DNA of 64,000 nt from an uncultured Fibrobacter sp. (GCA_946414075.1 CAMKNA010000007.1:1-64000), one strand, 5' to 3'; shown: positions 46,683 through 55,366, counted from the first letter of the stretch. Translations and numbers: made by a program. Notes: a model not told the origin generated them from the letters alone.

Positions 46683-47789
46683 ATGGCTAACAAAGTCTAT
46701 AACTTTAGCGCAGGCCCCTCTGTCCTGCCCGAACAAGCCCTCAAGGAAGCCTCGGCTGCCTGCATCGATTACGCGAACAGCGGTATCAGTATCCTTTCCA
46801 TGAGTCACCGTTCAAAGCCCATCGAAAGCATGTTCGAAGAAACCGAACAGTTCCTCCGCGACCTCATGGGCATCCCTGAAAACTACGACATCGTGTTCCT
46901 GGGTGGCGGATGCTCCCTCTTGTTCTGCATGCTCCCCATGAACTTCTTGGACCAGAACGCCACTGCCGACTACGCCCTGACCGGTGTGTGGGCCAACAAG
47001 GCCTGCAAGGAAGCCAAGCTGTTCGGTAACGTGAACGTGGCCTGCGACACCAAGTCCGAAACTTACAGCCGCATCGACAAGAACCTCAAGTTGAGCGACA
47101 ACGCTACTTACCTGCACATCACCGCCAACAACACCATCTACGGTACGGAATGGCACAACATCCCGAAGCCGAAGTCCGGGTTCCTCATGGCCGACGTGAG
47201 CTCCGACTTCCTGGCCCGTAAGATCAACGTGTCCGACTTCGGCGTGGTGTACGGCGGCGCCCAGAAGAACATCAGCTGCGCTGGTGTGACTGTGACCATC
47301 ATCCGCAAGGACCTGCTGGGCAAGGTGAACCGTACCATCCCCACCATGCTGAACTTCCAGACCCACATCGATGCAAAGAACATGTTCAACACGCCGCCGG
47401 TATTTGCCGTGTACGTGATGAACCGCACCCTCAAGTGGCTCAAGGAATTCGGTGGCGTGGACGCCATTGAAAAGGTGAACCGTTCCAAGGCTGCTCTCCT
47501 TTACAGCGCTCTCGACAACTCCAAGGTGTTCGTGGGTACCGCCGCCAAGGAAGACCGCTCCATCATGAACGTGCCCTTCGTGTTCAACAAGGACGTTGTG
47601 GCTGCCGACAAGGCTGACGATCTCGCTAAGGAATTCCTGGAGTTCGCCAAGGCTCGCGGTCTGCAGCAGCTCAAGGGTCATCGCTCCGTGGGTGGCTTCC
47701 GCGCTTCCATCTACAACGCCATGCCGGTGGAAGGCGTTCAGGCTCTCGTGGACTGCCTCGGCGACTTCGAAAAGAAAGTGTTGGGCTAA
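46683..47789 (+). CDS. serC: Phosphoserine aminotransferase
   Basis: Converts 3-phosphohydroxypyruvate and glutamate to phosphoserine in serine and pyridoxal phosphate synthesis. The 368-residue class V aminotransferase has FSAGPSVLP at the N terminus, SHRSKP, the PLP Lys in YGGAQKN (about 195) and the C-terminal GHRSVGGFRASIYNA that is diagnostic for SerC. AGAAAAGGAAACATC precedes ATG 46683. The gene stands alone and its codon use is strongly biased, suggesting high expression. A terminator follows at 47887. Confidence 0.97.
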   Translation: MANKVYNFSAGPSVLPEQALKEASAACIDYANSGISILSMSHRSKPIESMFEETEQFLRDLMGIPENYDIVFLGGGCSLLFCMLPMNFLDQNATADYALTGVWANKACKEAKLFGNVNVACDTKSETYSRIDKNLKLSDNATYLHITANNTIYGTEWHNIPKPKSGFLMADVSSDFLARKINVSDFGVVYGGAQKNISCAGVTVTIIRKDLLGKVNRTIPTMLNFQTHIDAKNMFNTPPVFAVYVMNRTLKWLKEFGGVDAIEKVNRSKAALLYSALDNSKVFVGTAAKEDRSIMNVPFVFNKDVVAADKADDLAKEFLEFAKARGLQQLKGHRSVGGFRASIYNAMPVEGVQALVDCLGDFEKKVLG

Positions 47790-47805
47790 GAATTAGCCCA
47801 AAAAC

Positions 47806-47833
47806 TTGGACTTGAGCGACAGCGAAAGTCCAA
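47806..47833 (+). repeat. Hairpin after serC
   Basis: TTGGACTT (47806-47813) and AAGTCCAA (47826-47833) form an eight-pair stem with a 12-base loop. It has no T tail, so it is not a terminator itself; it could stabilise the 3' end. Confidence 0.5.
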
Positions 47834-47886
47834 TGTTTTAAGGTTAAGCGACAAGATGCCGCGCCCCGCGCGACACAAAAAAATTT

Positions 47887-47915
47887 AAGCCTCGGCCATG
47901 TGCCGGGGCTTTTTC
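47887..47915 (+). terminator. Terminator of serC
   Basis: AAGCCTCGGC pairs with GCCGGGGCTT across a short loop (one T-G pair) and is followed by TTTT. Confidence 0.85.
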
Positions 47916-47933
47916 GTTTGTATGATGGATTAA

Positions 47934-47973
47934 GATTGCTTCCCCTGAAAACAAGTTCAGGGTCGCAATGACA
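47934..47973. repeat. REP-like palindrome
   Basis: ATTGC-TTC-CCCTGAA / TTCAGGG-TC-GCAAT pairs around AACAAG and is followed by GACAAG. It resembles dispersed ATTGC...GCAATGACA palindromes of many bacterial genomes and lies in the convergent gap between serC and the YtfJ-like gene. Confidence 0.6.
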
Positions 47974-47978
47974 AGGCT

Positions 47979-48314
47979 TTATTCCGCGTCAGGCTTCTTG
48001 CTGAACTTGTTCACCACATCCGGAACGATGTCCATGACCTTGGAGACAAGCGAGCTATCCTTGCTAATCGGCATAATGCGCACATCGTCACCCTTGATGA
48101 CCAGGAACGCCACCGGTTCTACGGAGGCGCCACCGCCAGAAGCCGATGTGTCTCCCTTGCCGGCATGACCGCCAAAGCCGAAGCCTACGGATACGCGACT
48201 CACGGGAACGACCGTAGAGTCGCCAGCCTGGATTGGTTGACCGATGACAGTCTCCGCCTGTGTAATAAAACGGAGCTTTTCCAAAAGAGTTTCTGCAAGT
48301 TTTTCGATAGCCAT
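47979..48314 (-). CDS. YtfJ/GerW-family protein
   Basis: A 111-residue protein with the family core: LRFITQAETVIGQPI, then TVVPVSRVSVGFGFGGH, a glycine/serine-rich loop, and VEPVAFLVIKGDDVRIMPI. In Bacilli such proteins are sporulation-linked, but homologues occur widely in non-sporulating bacteria with unknown role. ATG 48314 is preferred over an upstream alternative because the conserved part begins there. It ends the psd operon (36 bases after the lipoprotein gene). A hydrophobic C-terminal helix is followed by a charged tail. Confidence 0.8.
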   Translation of the reverse strand: MAIEKLAETLLEKLRFITQAETVIGQPIQAGDSTVVPVSRVSVGFGFGGHAGKGDTSASGGGASVEPVAFLVIKGDDVRIMPISKDSSLVSKVMDIVPDVVNKFSKKPDAE

Positions 48315-48349
48315 AGCCTTAATATAATAAAAATCAATCGACAAACCCG

Positions 48350-49162
48350 CTAATACCGTGCTTCAAAGACTCGGTCGCTGGCCACCAGGAACTTCTGGTT
48401 CAAATCCGGCCAGTCCATGTAGCCCCAGACCACCACCACGCGACCGCCAGACAACTGAGTCGCCATTCCCCGAACACCCTCACCGGCAGAAAAATAGTAG
48501 ACATCATCATCTATCTCGATATTCCGCGGAAAGGCCCGCTTCAACTGGGCCGCCCAATCCAAGTAGCGGGACTCTTCCACCAGGTCCCAGCTACGGGCCA
48601 CATTCCAGGCCAGATTTCCATCGGCATAGCTCTGCTCCAGCACCGGGAAAAACGACTTGACTCCCAGGAAGTTCTTGGTCTGGACCGTCGTGCGTCCCGC
48701 TTCACGATGTTCGAAAGGTAGGCTCAGGAACTCCTGGGGAAAACCGATCCGAACACCTGGCACCGACCGGACGAAATTTTCCAGAGCGCGGCGCTCGTAG
48801 CGCCTAAAACTGTCATGGCGGAAGACAAATATCCGGTAATCCGCACGGATACTCTGCTCCAGATACTTTCCTCGGAGAATAGAATGGGCTCCCTGAAACC
48901 GACCGCTGTTGGTGTAGTAGTCCAGCGCATAGACATCGCCCTTGAACTCCAATACGGAAACATCAAGGGTATCGCCCCACTGCGTAGCGTAGCACATATT
49001 CACTTCACGCACAAACCCATTCCCCTTCGCAGCGGTCGAATCGACAGAGACACGCATGGGACGGCGGCCATCAAAACGGAGCTTTGCATAATCCACCCTG
49101 GCGTGTTCTTCGGAGCAGCCCCACACGACAAATAAGATTAAGGCGAGAACAACACGAATCAT
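48350..49162 (-). CDS. Lipoprotein, DUF4837-like
   Basis: A 270-residue lipoprotein (lipobox VVWGC). The mature part resembles DUF4837 proteins of Bacteroidota: a conserved hydrophobic stretch, a basic helix (FRHDSFRRYERRALENFV) and a C-terminal region with Trp-rich strands (VVWGYMDWPDLN). Its start overlaps the stop of the preceding Fe-S protein gene (ATGA at 49159-49162). Function unknown; the family call is moderate. Confidence 0.65.
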   Translation of the reverse strand: MIRVVLALILFVVWGCSEEHARVDYAKLRFDGRRPMRVSVDSTAAKGNGFVREVNMCYATQWGDTLDVSVLEFKGDVYALDYYTNSGRFQGAHSILRGKYLEQSIRADYRIFVFRHDSFRRYERRALENFVRSVPGVRIGFPQEFLSLPFEHREAGRTTVQTKNFLGVKSFFPVLEQSYADGNLAWNVARSWDLVEESRYLDWAAQLKRAFPRNIEIDDDVYYFSAGEGVRGMATQLSGGRVVVVWGYMDWPDLNQKFLVASDRVFEARY

Positions 49163-49992
49163 GATTCTCGCTCCCCATAATCACAGATCTCATATATGGG
49201 ACAATTGGCACAGCCCGCCTGGCATTCCCGACATACAAAGGACTGTTCATCCCCTTCCAGATAGAACTGCAGCGAGTGGGCCACAGCGTAGGGATTCTCA
49301 GGGTACAGGGCCACGCAAAACTCGTTCATCATCTTCTGCTTTTGTTCCGGCGTCAAATCCGCAAAGCCGCTCTCACGGGCTGGCCCCATAATAGAAAGAA
49401 AACGTCTCGCCCCCATAGTCAGGGGCAGGTCCGGCCACCGGAAACGCTTGAGCCCACGGCCCACGGCATACCCGAGTCCAACAGGGGGCTTTCCACACAG
49501 GCGGTATATGGCGGCACAGGCCTTGGGCCGTGCACCACGCTTACCCATAAAATAAATCTCGCCCAAGTCTCGCCACATTTCTTCGGGTGTGGAACGCGCC
49601 ACCCAAGCCTTCAGGTCACCATGCCTTCGCACAAAAAAACCGACGCTCCAGAAGATGCCCGCCACATTCTTGAATAAGGACCAGTCCCTACTGCCGAGAG
49701 CTTCTTCTGCAACAATCTCGATGTCGCCACCCTTTGGCACCGGCAAAGTCCAAAGCTTGTCTCCCGGATACCTTTTTGCAAGCCCAGTCAGTAGCGTTCC
49801 AATTTCATCCATGCGCAGATCCTGATACAGGGCGGTCCCTAAAAGCGTCCAAGCAATCCTGCTATTGTCATCGGCAAGCTTGTCCGCTACTTGTAAAACG
49901 GGATCATCCAAGTTCGAAAAGCGTTCCACAAACAAGCGGAGGCCACGCCCAAGGACGGGTTCGTCTTGCAGGAATCGCTTCGAAGAAACCAT
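49159..49992 (-). CDS. Protein with endonuclease III-type [4Fe-4S] loop, otherwise unrecognised
   Basis: A 277-residue cytoplasmic, mostly helical protein. The last 24 residues contain Cys 254-X6-Cys 261-X2-Cys 264-X5-Cys 270, exactly the iron-sulfur cluster loop of endonuclease III and MutY, with one extra Cys at 257. The sequence before it (PYAVAHSLQFYLEG) resembles the final helix of those glycosylases, but I cannot find the helix-hairpin-helix LPGVGxxTA or the catalytic Lys/Asp. It may be a diverged HhH superfamily member that binds but does not cut DNA. It lies between psd and a lipoprotein gene, with overlap to the latter. Confidence 0.6.
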   Translation of the reverse strand: MVSSKRFLQDEPVLGRGLRLFVERFSNLDDPVLQVADKLADDNSRIAWTLLGTALYQDLRMDEIGTLLTGLAKRYPGDKLWTLPVPKGGDIEIVAEEALGSRDWSLFKNVAGIFWSVGFFVRRHGDLKAWVARSTPEEMWRDLGEIYFMGKRGARPKACAAIYRLCGKPPVGLGYAVGRGLKRFRWPDLPLTMGARRFLSIMGPARESGFADLTPEQKQKMMNEFCVALYPENPYAVAHSLQFYLEGDEQSFVCRECQAGCANCPIYEICDYGERES

Positions 49993-50018
49993 GGGCGCGC
50001 CACCTACGATTCCGGGCC

Positions 50019-50870
50019 CTACAAAGCTTCGCCCACCTTGACGGCGGAGCCCATGCGGGACTTAAACAGGTCAGGATGGCGTTCGCGAATTTTCTTGTCC
50101 ACCACGAGAATCACAGTACTGCCCATCTCGAAACGGCCCAGTTCACCGCCCTTCTCCACCCGAATCTCTTGCGCGGGCTTCCAGTCGTAACGCTTGCAGT
50201 CCCTAGGGAGCTTGCCCGCGTTCACCAGGAGTTCGTCAGTGTAGGCAACGCCTATGCGGCCTACATTGGTGGCCCCTACCTTAACGACAAGCATCTCGGA
50301 ACCATCGTCCAGACGGATATGGCTGGTAAGGCGCTCGTTGATACAAAACAGACCTTCCACTCGTTCTACGCTACCGGCGTTCACCGGCCAAAGGGTTCCC
50401 GGGCAGTAGCTTGCACCAACCACCTCACCCGAAACCGGGCTGTGGATACGATGGTAATTGAACGGAGCCAAATAGATTGTGGCGAAGGCACCGCCATCGA
50501 AACGGGCAGCCATTTCATCATCACGGAGCAAGTCTTTCAAGGTGTAGGTCTTGCCCTTAGCCTGGATCAGTTCCTGTTTTTCATCAAAGGTCGCCGTCTG
50601 GGAAAGCACCCCATCTACCGGAGACACAATCTCGCTTTCTGCAATGGGACGCGCACCCGGCTTCAGCCGACGGATAAAAAGTTCGCCAATATTCCTGTAA
50701 TGCTCAATCGGGAATTCCGATTCCTCCATATTCAGCTTGTAACAGGAGGCAAAGGCGTTACGAGCCAGCTTCGAAACCACCGGCAGACGGAGTCGCGTCA
50801 ACACGCCGAAGGCACGGCTTGCGGCATTCTTCGGCAAGAGCTTCATAAATATGTAGAAGGGAGTATTCAT
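50019..50870 (-). CDS. psd: Phosphatidylserine decarboxylase
   Basis: Membrane enzyme making phosphatidylethanolamine. The 283-residue proenzyme has the N-terminal hydrophobic helix, SPVDGVL (about 85), YLAPFNYHRIHSPVSG, and the self-cleavage site GRFEMGSTVIL (about 245-255); the Ser of GST becomes the pyruvoyl cofactor. The usual LGST is MGST here, a conservative change. It heads a four-gene minus-strand operon (psd, Fe-S protein, DUF4837-like, YtfJ-like). A heptad repeat lies directly upstream of the start. Confidence 0.95.
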   Translation of the reverse strand: MNTPFYIFMKLLPKNAASRAFGVLTRLRLPVVSKLARNAFASCYKLNMEESEFPIEHYRNIGELFIRRLKPGARPIAESEIVSPVDGVLSQTATFDEKQELIQAKGKTYTLKDLLRDDEMAARFDGGAFATIYLAPFNYHRIHSPVSGEVVGASYCPGTLWPVNAGSVERVEGLFCINERLTSHIRLDDGSEMLVVKVGATNVGRIGVAYTDELLVNAGKLPRDCKRYDWKPAQEIRVEKGGELGRFEMGSTVILVVDKKIRERHPDLFKSRMGSAVKVGEAL

Positions 50871-50875
50871 GATTC

Positions 50876-50939
50876 AAAATTAAAAATTAAAAAATAAGAA
50901 TGAATAATCTTTCATTCTTAATTCTTCATTTTTCATTTA
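50876..50939. repeat. Inverted heptanucleotide repeat, AAAATTA/TTCATTC flavour
   Basis: The left arm has units AAAATTA, AAAATTA, AAAAATA, AGAATGA; the right arm has TTCATTC, TTAATTC, TTCATTT, TTCATTT. The arms pair best at AAGAATGA/TCATTCTT, giving an AT-rich hairpin just upstream of psd and after the neighbouring lipoprotein gene. Confidence 0.7.
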
Positions 50940-50955
50940 TATTTCCGAACTCGAA

Positions 50956-51801
50956 CTAATGGTTCTCCACCATCTTCAAGTCGGTGCTGAACATTTTCCA
51001 CAACCGCGAAGCGAAGGGTACGGCCCATTCCTTTTCGGGAGCCACACGGCTTGTAGTCTCGGCGGTAAACTCCGAATAGACAAGGAACACCAGTTCCCCG
51101 TAACGGGCATCCCAAAGGCTCCAGAGGATCTTCCAGGTGTAGCCGCCGCTACTCCCCAGGTTCGGATCCATATACACATCCAGGCGCACCGGCATGGAAA
51201 CATAACGCAACTCGTAGCGGCTAGCCAGTTCATTCAGCAGGTTACGGAACTTGTCGGGCAACTGGCGCGTCAACTTCTGTTCCACGCTATCCCGTTCCTG
51301 CCAGGGCGTAAAATCTTCCAGCTTTTTACTGTCGGCAAATTCCGAACCCAGCAGCTGCGCCGATAGGCTATCCATATAAAGCGAGTCCGATTCCGGCAGG
51401 CGCATACCGGGCAAAAGCAGCTCCCGCCGCATTTTAGGGAAAGCCTTCACAAAAAGGGAATCTTCCACATGGGCCAAGTCAAAGTCCAGGGCGTCGGCAC
51501 TGTAGCTATGGCACATGCGGCAAGTCTCCGGGCGCCCAGCCGTAACCTTCAAGGTCGGCAGCACACCCACCACGGCGGTAGAATCCAGGCGGCCGTAAGC
51601 CAACTCGTTCCACTCGCGGTAGAATTTTTCACCGGATATCTTCAGCTTTATTTCGCCACGGGCTCCACATTCCGTACAGGGGGCATCCCCCATGCCCGAA
51701 TCGCCAGCGGGTTCACCTCCACCGTTGTCCGAACCGGCACAGGCCAGCATAAACAGGGGAAGTGCCGTCACAAGAAAAATCTTTCTCGTCCAAAAAAGCA
51801 T
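50956..51801 (-). CDS. Lipoprotein of unknown function
   Basis: A 281-residue lipoprotein (lipobox MLAC at Cys 21) with a Gly/Asp-rich linker and two CxxC-type pairs early in the mature part (CTECG about residue 43 and CRMCHSY about 95) that could bind a metal or form disulfides. The C-terminal half has alternating strands (YELRYVSMPVRLDVYMD, YGELVFLVYSEF). I recognise no family. ATG 51801 is preferred over the adjacent GTG. It lies alone between two repeat/terminator elements. Confidence 0.7.
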   Translation of the reverse strand: MLFWTRKIFLVTALPLFMLACAGSDNGGGEPAGDSGMGDAPCTECGARGEIKLKISGEKFYREWNELAYGRLDSTAVVGVLPTLKVTAGRPETCRMCHSYSADALDFDLAHVEDSLFVKAFPKMRRELLLPGMRLPESDSLYMDSLSAQLLGSEFADSKKLEDFTPWQERDSVEQKLTRQLPDKFRNLLNELASRYELRYVSMPVRLDVYMDPNLGSSGGYTWKILWSLWDARYGELVFLVYSEFTAETTSRVAPEKEWAVPFASRLWKMFSTDLKMVENH

Positions 51802-51850
51802 CACGCCTAAATATAAACACTTTACACATTAGGTATCGCGTCAGGCAAAC

Positions 51851-51876
51851 AAAAAAGACCCGGGAAAACCCGGGTC
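51851..51876 (-). terminator. Terminator of the Ig/FN3 lipoprotein gene
   Basis: GACCCGGG (51857-51864) and CCCGGGTC (51869-51876) form a perfect stem with an AAAA loop; on the minus strand six T residues follow. Confidence 0.95.
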
Positions 51877-51901
51877 CAAATTCAACTGCTAAAGCGTACT
51901 C

Positions 51902-53257
51902 TTAGGGAGCAGGGGCAATAGTAGTGGTCGGAAGCTTGATCGCCTTTGTCGCGTCGGTTGGGTCGGAGCAGCCGTCGCTGTTGCAGGCGGCCAGTTTGAA
52001 CTGGACACTGGCTGCGCCAGCCAGGCTAGAAATATAAACCTGGATCATGGGCTTCTTCAAGTCAAGGGCAGCATCATCGTCATAGGAGCGATAGCTCATC
52101 TGATGGAACGAATTCATCTCGTCCGTCTTATACCAGACCTCATAGTGGGTCACCTTATCATTCACCGCAGGGGCGGTCCAAGTGAGATTGATGTAGTAGT
52201 CAGGATCATCCGCATCCTTTTCAGCGGCAAATTTCTTGACCTTGGCAGGAACATTCAAATCGCCAGAGCCTACCATGAACTCTTCATTGGTAATCGTGAA
52301 GGTCTCGCCTTCCTTGGAGAAGGCAACACCAGTCAGGCGATACATGGTTCCCGTACTCCACACACCATCGACCAACTTGATAGTGATGGTCTTATTGTCC
52401 TTGCTCAAGGTGGCCTTTACCATTTCCATTTCATTCGAACCTTCGGTCACAACCCAATAATAATCCTTCAGGGAATCGGCAATCAGTTCCGAAGAGAAGG
52501 TCAAGGTGATGGCGGAATTGGTGTCAAGCGACTTCAGGTTGTTGGAAACCATCTCCAGCTTGGGAGCAGTTATCGCCATCCTGACAATCGGCGCATTGAT
52601 GGCATCACCGGCCCTGTAGTTTCCACCACCAACCTTGGTCGAAGCAGCGAAATACCTCAGGCCATCAATTGTCGACTGACCCACGGAAATACCAATTTCA
52701 ATACCTTCGGGGAGATTCTTGAAGGTATATTCGCCATTCTTGTCAGTCTTCGTCTTAAATTCAGTCGTATCGAAGGCTACATCGAGATTGCCATCGGGGT
52801 CGAGAGCGGCAAACACCGTTACTCCAGAGGCGGCCTTTGTTTCGCCCTTGTCGTCGGTATAGAGCACTGTACCCTTGGCAGTCACGCCAGTCTTGTACAT
52901 GGGAACATACATGACGGCATCGGGCACGCGCGGGACATTACCCTTGCCTGCTTCTTCCAGCTCCACGCCGGCCAGGACGGTAGCATAGCCTTCCTTAGAA
53001 ATGCGGAAGACATGGTCACCCAGGACCTGCTTGCTCCAGACGGCAAGTCCCAGTTCGTCGGTGACTTCGGATTCGTCGTCAACGACGGAATACACCTGGG
53101 CTCCCGTAATGGAAGAACCATCGTGATTGTCCACCACCTTAACGGTGATGGTGCCCTTTTCCTTGGCTTCATCGTTGATGTTAACGACTTCGTCGGCACC
53201 GCAAGCGGCCAAGAACAAACCGGCAGCGAGCAGAGCGAATGCTGATTTCAAATTCAT
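51902..53257 (-). CDS. Surface lipoprotein with carboxypeptidase-regulatory-like, Ig-like and FN3 domains
   Basis: A 451-residue lipoprotein (lipobox LAAC). Two carboxypeptidase regulatory-like beta domains come first (about 35-110 and 125-215; GEYTFKNLPEG is typical), then a bacterial Ig-like domain (about 235-330, ITLTFSSELIADS), then a fibronectin type III domain (about 340-430, INLTWTAP and THYEVWY). The protein likely displays or binds something at the outer surface. AAGGAGATTCCT precedes the ATG. A G9 tract (C9 on the coding strand) sits 45-53 bases before the start, between possible -35 and -10 elements. A strong terminator follows. Confidence 0.8.
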   Translation of the reverse strand: MNLKSAFALLAAGLFLAACGADEVVNINDEAKEKGTITVKVVDNHDGSSITGAQVYSVVDDESEVTDELGLAVWSKQVLGDHVFRISKEGYATVLAGVELEEAGKGNVPRVPDAVMYVPMYKTGVTAKGTVLYTDDKGETKAASGVTVFAALDPDGNLDVAFDTTEFKTKTDKNGEYTFKNLPEGIEIGISVGQSTIDGLRYFAASTKVGGGNYRAGDAINAPIVRMAITAPKLEMVSNNLKSLDTNSAITLTFSSELIADSLKDYYWVVTEGSNEMEMVKATLSKDNKTITIKLVDGVWSTGTMYRLTGVAFSKEGETFTITNEEFMVGSGDLNVPAKVKKFAAEKDADDPDYYINLTWTAPAVNDKVTHYEVWYKTDEMNSFHQMSYRSYDDDAALDLKKPMIQVYISSLAGAASVQFKLAACNSDGCSDPTDATKAIKLPTTTIAPAP

Positions 53258-53290
53258 AGGAATCTCCTTAATGATAAGTTGTTTTGAAAA

Positions 53291-53319
53291 ATAGTAAAAA
53301 AGGGGGGGGGAATCATCCA
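53291..53319 (-). promoter_or_regulatory. Putative promoter with a C9 homopolymer in its spacer
   Basis: On the minus strand TACTAT (53296-53291) can serve as a -10 box, with a weak TGGATG (53319-53314) 17 bases upstream; the spacer contains nine C residues (53310-53302) and six T residues. Slippage in the C run would change spacer length. Promoter assignment rests on position and the -10 match only. Confidence 0.4.
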
Positions 53320-53412
53320 GAAAAAATGTTTTTTTTCCTAAGAAACGAAAAAAACACCCGTAGACAGCACCCAGAGCGCCATTTTCGGCAATGGTAACTT
53401 TTTATTTACAAG

Positions 53413-54216
53413 CTACAGGCTAAAGAGAGCCACAAATTCCCGGTGTACGGGCTTGTCTCCATACGGGTCCACGGCGTCGGCCTCCAGCTCTTCGGGACTA
53501 TAGCCGCTGGCTATATGCCGAAGAAACACCCGACGGCCACCTTCATCATATTCAAAGTGGATGCGGAAGGTGCGGTAGGCCAGCACGCCTTTTTTAGCGT
53601 TTTCGTCGATGGTCAGCCGACGCCGGGATCCATCGAAAATGTCTGCCCCGATGTTTCCCCGCGAAAGCTGAACCCGCGCAAAGCTTTCCAGGTCAGGCAC
53701 CAAGTGCTCGACAAGCCAGCGGTTCTGTTTTATAAATTTCTCGGACGCATCGACAATCCAGGGGTCGCCCTCCTGCTCATCTACCCAGCCCGCCCTTGCT
53801 TCGGGAAACGCGTCCGCCATGGGAATGTAAGGCTTGATGTCCAGCACGGGCGTTCCGTTCAGCAGGTCCGACTCGTCGATGAAAATCGTCAGGCCTTCGA
53901 TCTTCAGCAAGCGAACGCAGCTAAGCCCTATGGAATTTGGGCGGTAGGGGCTCCGGCTTGCAAAGGTTCCCACGCGGTCCCTGCCCTTGGGCGGTACGGG
54001 CGGTCGCGTTGTCGGGCGCCAACCCTGGTTCTCGTGGAACTGGAATATGACCCAGATGCGTTCAAACCCCTCCAAATCACGGAGTGCCATCTCGAAGTTC
54101 TGACCGGCATTAAGAACTATCCGCCCCGGGTGCCCCGCAAACAAGCTTCCCTGTCGGGGGGCGTCGTACTTGTACACGGCATCGCCGTAGAATGTACCGA
54201 TTGGGGTCACCTGCAT
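53413..54216 (-). CDS. trmO: tRNA (N6-threonylcarbamoyladenosine37-N6)-methyltransferase TrmO
   Basis: A 267-residue TsaA/TrmO family protein that methylates t6A37 of certain tRNAs using SAM. Typical segments are the N-terminal TPIGTFYG, RQGSLFAGHPGRIVL, LEGFERIWVIFQFHEN, RPPVPPKGRDRVGTFASRSPYRPNSIG in conserved order (residues about 45-115), and LDIKPYIPMADAF. The last 100 residues extend beyond the minimal TsaA domain. ATG 54216 is used although a GTG at 54237 is possible; neither has a good ribosome-binding site. It is divergent from prfA. Confidence 0.9.
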   Translation of the reverse strand: MQVTPIGTFYGDAVYKYDAPRQGSLFAGHPGRIVLNAGQNFEMALRDLEGFERIWVIFQFHENQGWRPTTRPPVPPKGRDRVGTFASRSPYRPNSIGLSCVRLLKIEGLTIFIDESDLLNGTPVLDIKPYIPMADAFPEARAGWVDEQEGDPWIVDASEKFIKQNRWLVEHLVPDLESFARVQLSRGNIGADIFDGSRRRLTIDENAKKGVLAYRTFRIHFEYDEGGRRVFLRHIASGYSPEELEADAVDPYGDKPVHREFVALFSL

Positions 54217-54264
54217 ACGGGGAAATATAGAAATCACCGTCCCTTTTTTCTACATTTGAGCCCG

Positions 54265-55332
54265 ATGAAAGACAAGGCTAAAAAACTGATTGAAAAGTAC
54301 GAGGAACTGGAATCGGAACTGGGTAACCCCGAAGTTCTCGCCGACCAGGCCCGTTACAACAAGATCCACAAGCAGTACAAGGGTATCGAGAAGGCCGTCG
54401 CCAAGGCCAAGGAATACCTGCAGATGCTAAACGACCAGGAAGAATGGAAGGTGGCGTTAGGCGATTCCGACCCCGAGATGGTGGCCATGGCCAAGTCTGA
54501 ACTTTCAGATATCGAGAAGAAGTTGCCCACCGTTACCGACGAGCTCCAGATTCTGATGGTGCCCAAGGATCCTTGGGATTACCGTAATGCTACACTGGAA
54601 ATCCGCGGCGGTACCGGCGGCGACGAGTCCGCCCTCTTTGCAGGCGACCTGTTCCGCATGTACCAGGGCTACTGCAGCCGCATGGGCTGGAAGATGACCA
54701 TCCAGGATGCCAGCGAAGGCACCGTGGGCGGCTACAAGGAAATCCGCGTGTTCATCGAAGGCGACAGCGTCTATGGGACTTTAAAGTTCGAAAGTGGCGT
54801 GCACCGCGTGCAGCGCGTGCCCGAAACCGAAGCCCAGGGCCGTGTGCACACCTCGGCGGCCACAGTGGCGATCCTCCCCGAAGCCGAAGAAGTGGATGTG
54901 GAAATCCGCGAAGCCGACATCCACATGGACACCTACCGTTCTTCAGGCGCAGGCGGTCAGTACATCAACAAGACGGACTCCGCCGTTCGACTCACCCACA
55001 TTCCTACCGGCGTGGTGGTGAGCTGCCAAACAGAACGCAGCCAGCTGCAAAACCGCCTGCATGCCATGGAAATGTTGCGCTCCAAGATTCTAGACGCCGT
55101 CATCGCCAAGAAGGAACAGGAAGAAGCGGCAAGCCGCAAGGCCCTGGTAGGCACAGGCGACCGCAGCGCCAAAATCCGCACTTACAATTTTCCGCAGAAC
55201 CGCGTGACCGACCACCGTATAGGTCTCACACTGTACAATCTGGACAAGGTCATCACTGGTGACCTGGACGAAATCATCAACGGGCTGCAGATGGCCAATG
55301 CCCAGGAGAAGCTGGGAAAGTTTAACGCATAA
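54265..55332 (+). CDS. prfA: Peptide chain release factor 1
   Basis: Recognises UAA and UAG stop codons on the ribosome. The 355-residue protein has the class I release factor plan: helical N-domain, the codon-recognition region RVPETEAQGRVHTS (about 187-200, the PxT element), and the GGQ motif in SSGAGGQY (about 227-234), which triggers peptide release. The next gene, prmC, methylates that glutamine, and the pair is commonly adjacent. ATG 54265 starts the conserved part. A REP-like palindrome lies between the two genes. Confidence 0.97.
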   Translation: MKDKAKKLIEKYEELESELGNPEVLADQARYNKIHKQYKGIEKAVAKAKEYLQMLNDQEEWKVALGDSDPEMVAMAKSELSDIEKKLPTVTDELQILMVPKDPWDYRNATLEIRGGTGGDESALFAGDLFRMYQGYCSRMGWKMTIQDASEGTVGGYKEIRVFIEGDSVYGTLKFESGVHRVQRVPETEAQGRVHTSAATVAILPEAEEVDVEIREADIHMDTYRSSGAGGQYINKTDSAVRLTHIPTGVVVSCQTERSQLQNRLHAMEMLRSKILDAVIAKKEQEEAASRKALVGTGDRSAKIRTYNFPQNRVTDHRIGLTLYNLDKVITGDLDEIINGLQMANAQEKLGKFNA

Positions 55333-55334
55333 GG

Positions 55335-55361
55335 AGATGCCCGGTCAAGCCGGGCATGACA
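55335..55361. repeat. REP-like palindrome at the prfA-prmC junction
   Basis: ATGCCCGG (55337-55344) and CCGGGCAT (55350-55357) form a perfect eight-pair stem with loop TCAAG, followed by GACAG. AAGGAG, the natural ribosome-binding site right after the prfA stop, is directly upstream, so the element separates that site from the conserved prmC start. Confidence 0.75.
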
Positions 55362-55366
55362 GTAAA

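Noticed and set aside
46812..47681. 289-codon minus-strand frame
   Set aside because: Antisense to serC; its repeated VHHV/EHE composition reflects the strong codon bias of serC.
53302..53310. G9 run as a frameshift within a gene
   Set aside because: It lies in non-coding DNA between trmO and the lipoprotein start, so only a promoter effect is plausible.
53443..54264. In-frame extension of prfA upstream through trmO
   Set aside because: It would translate trmO backwards; release factor 1 homology begins at ATG 54265.
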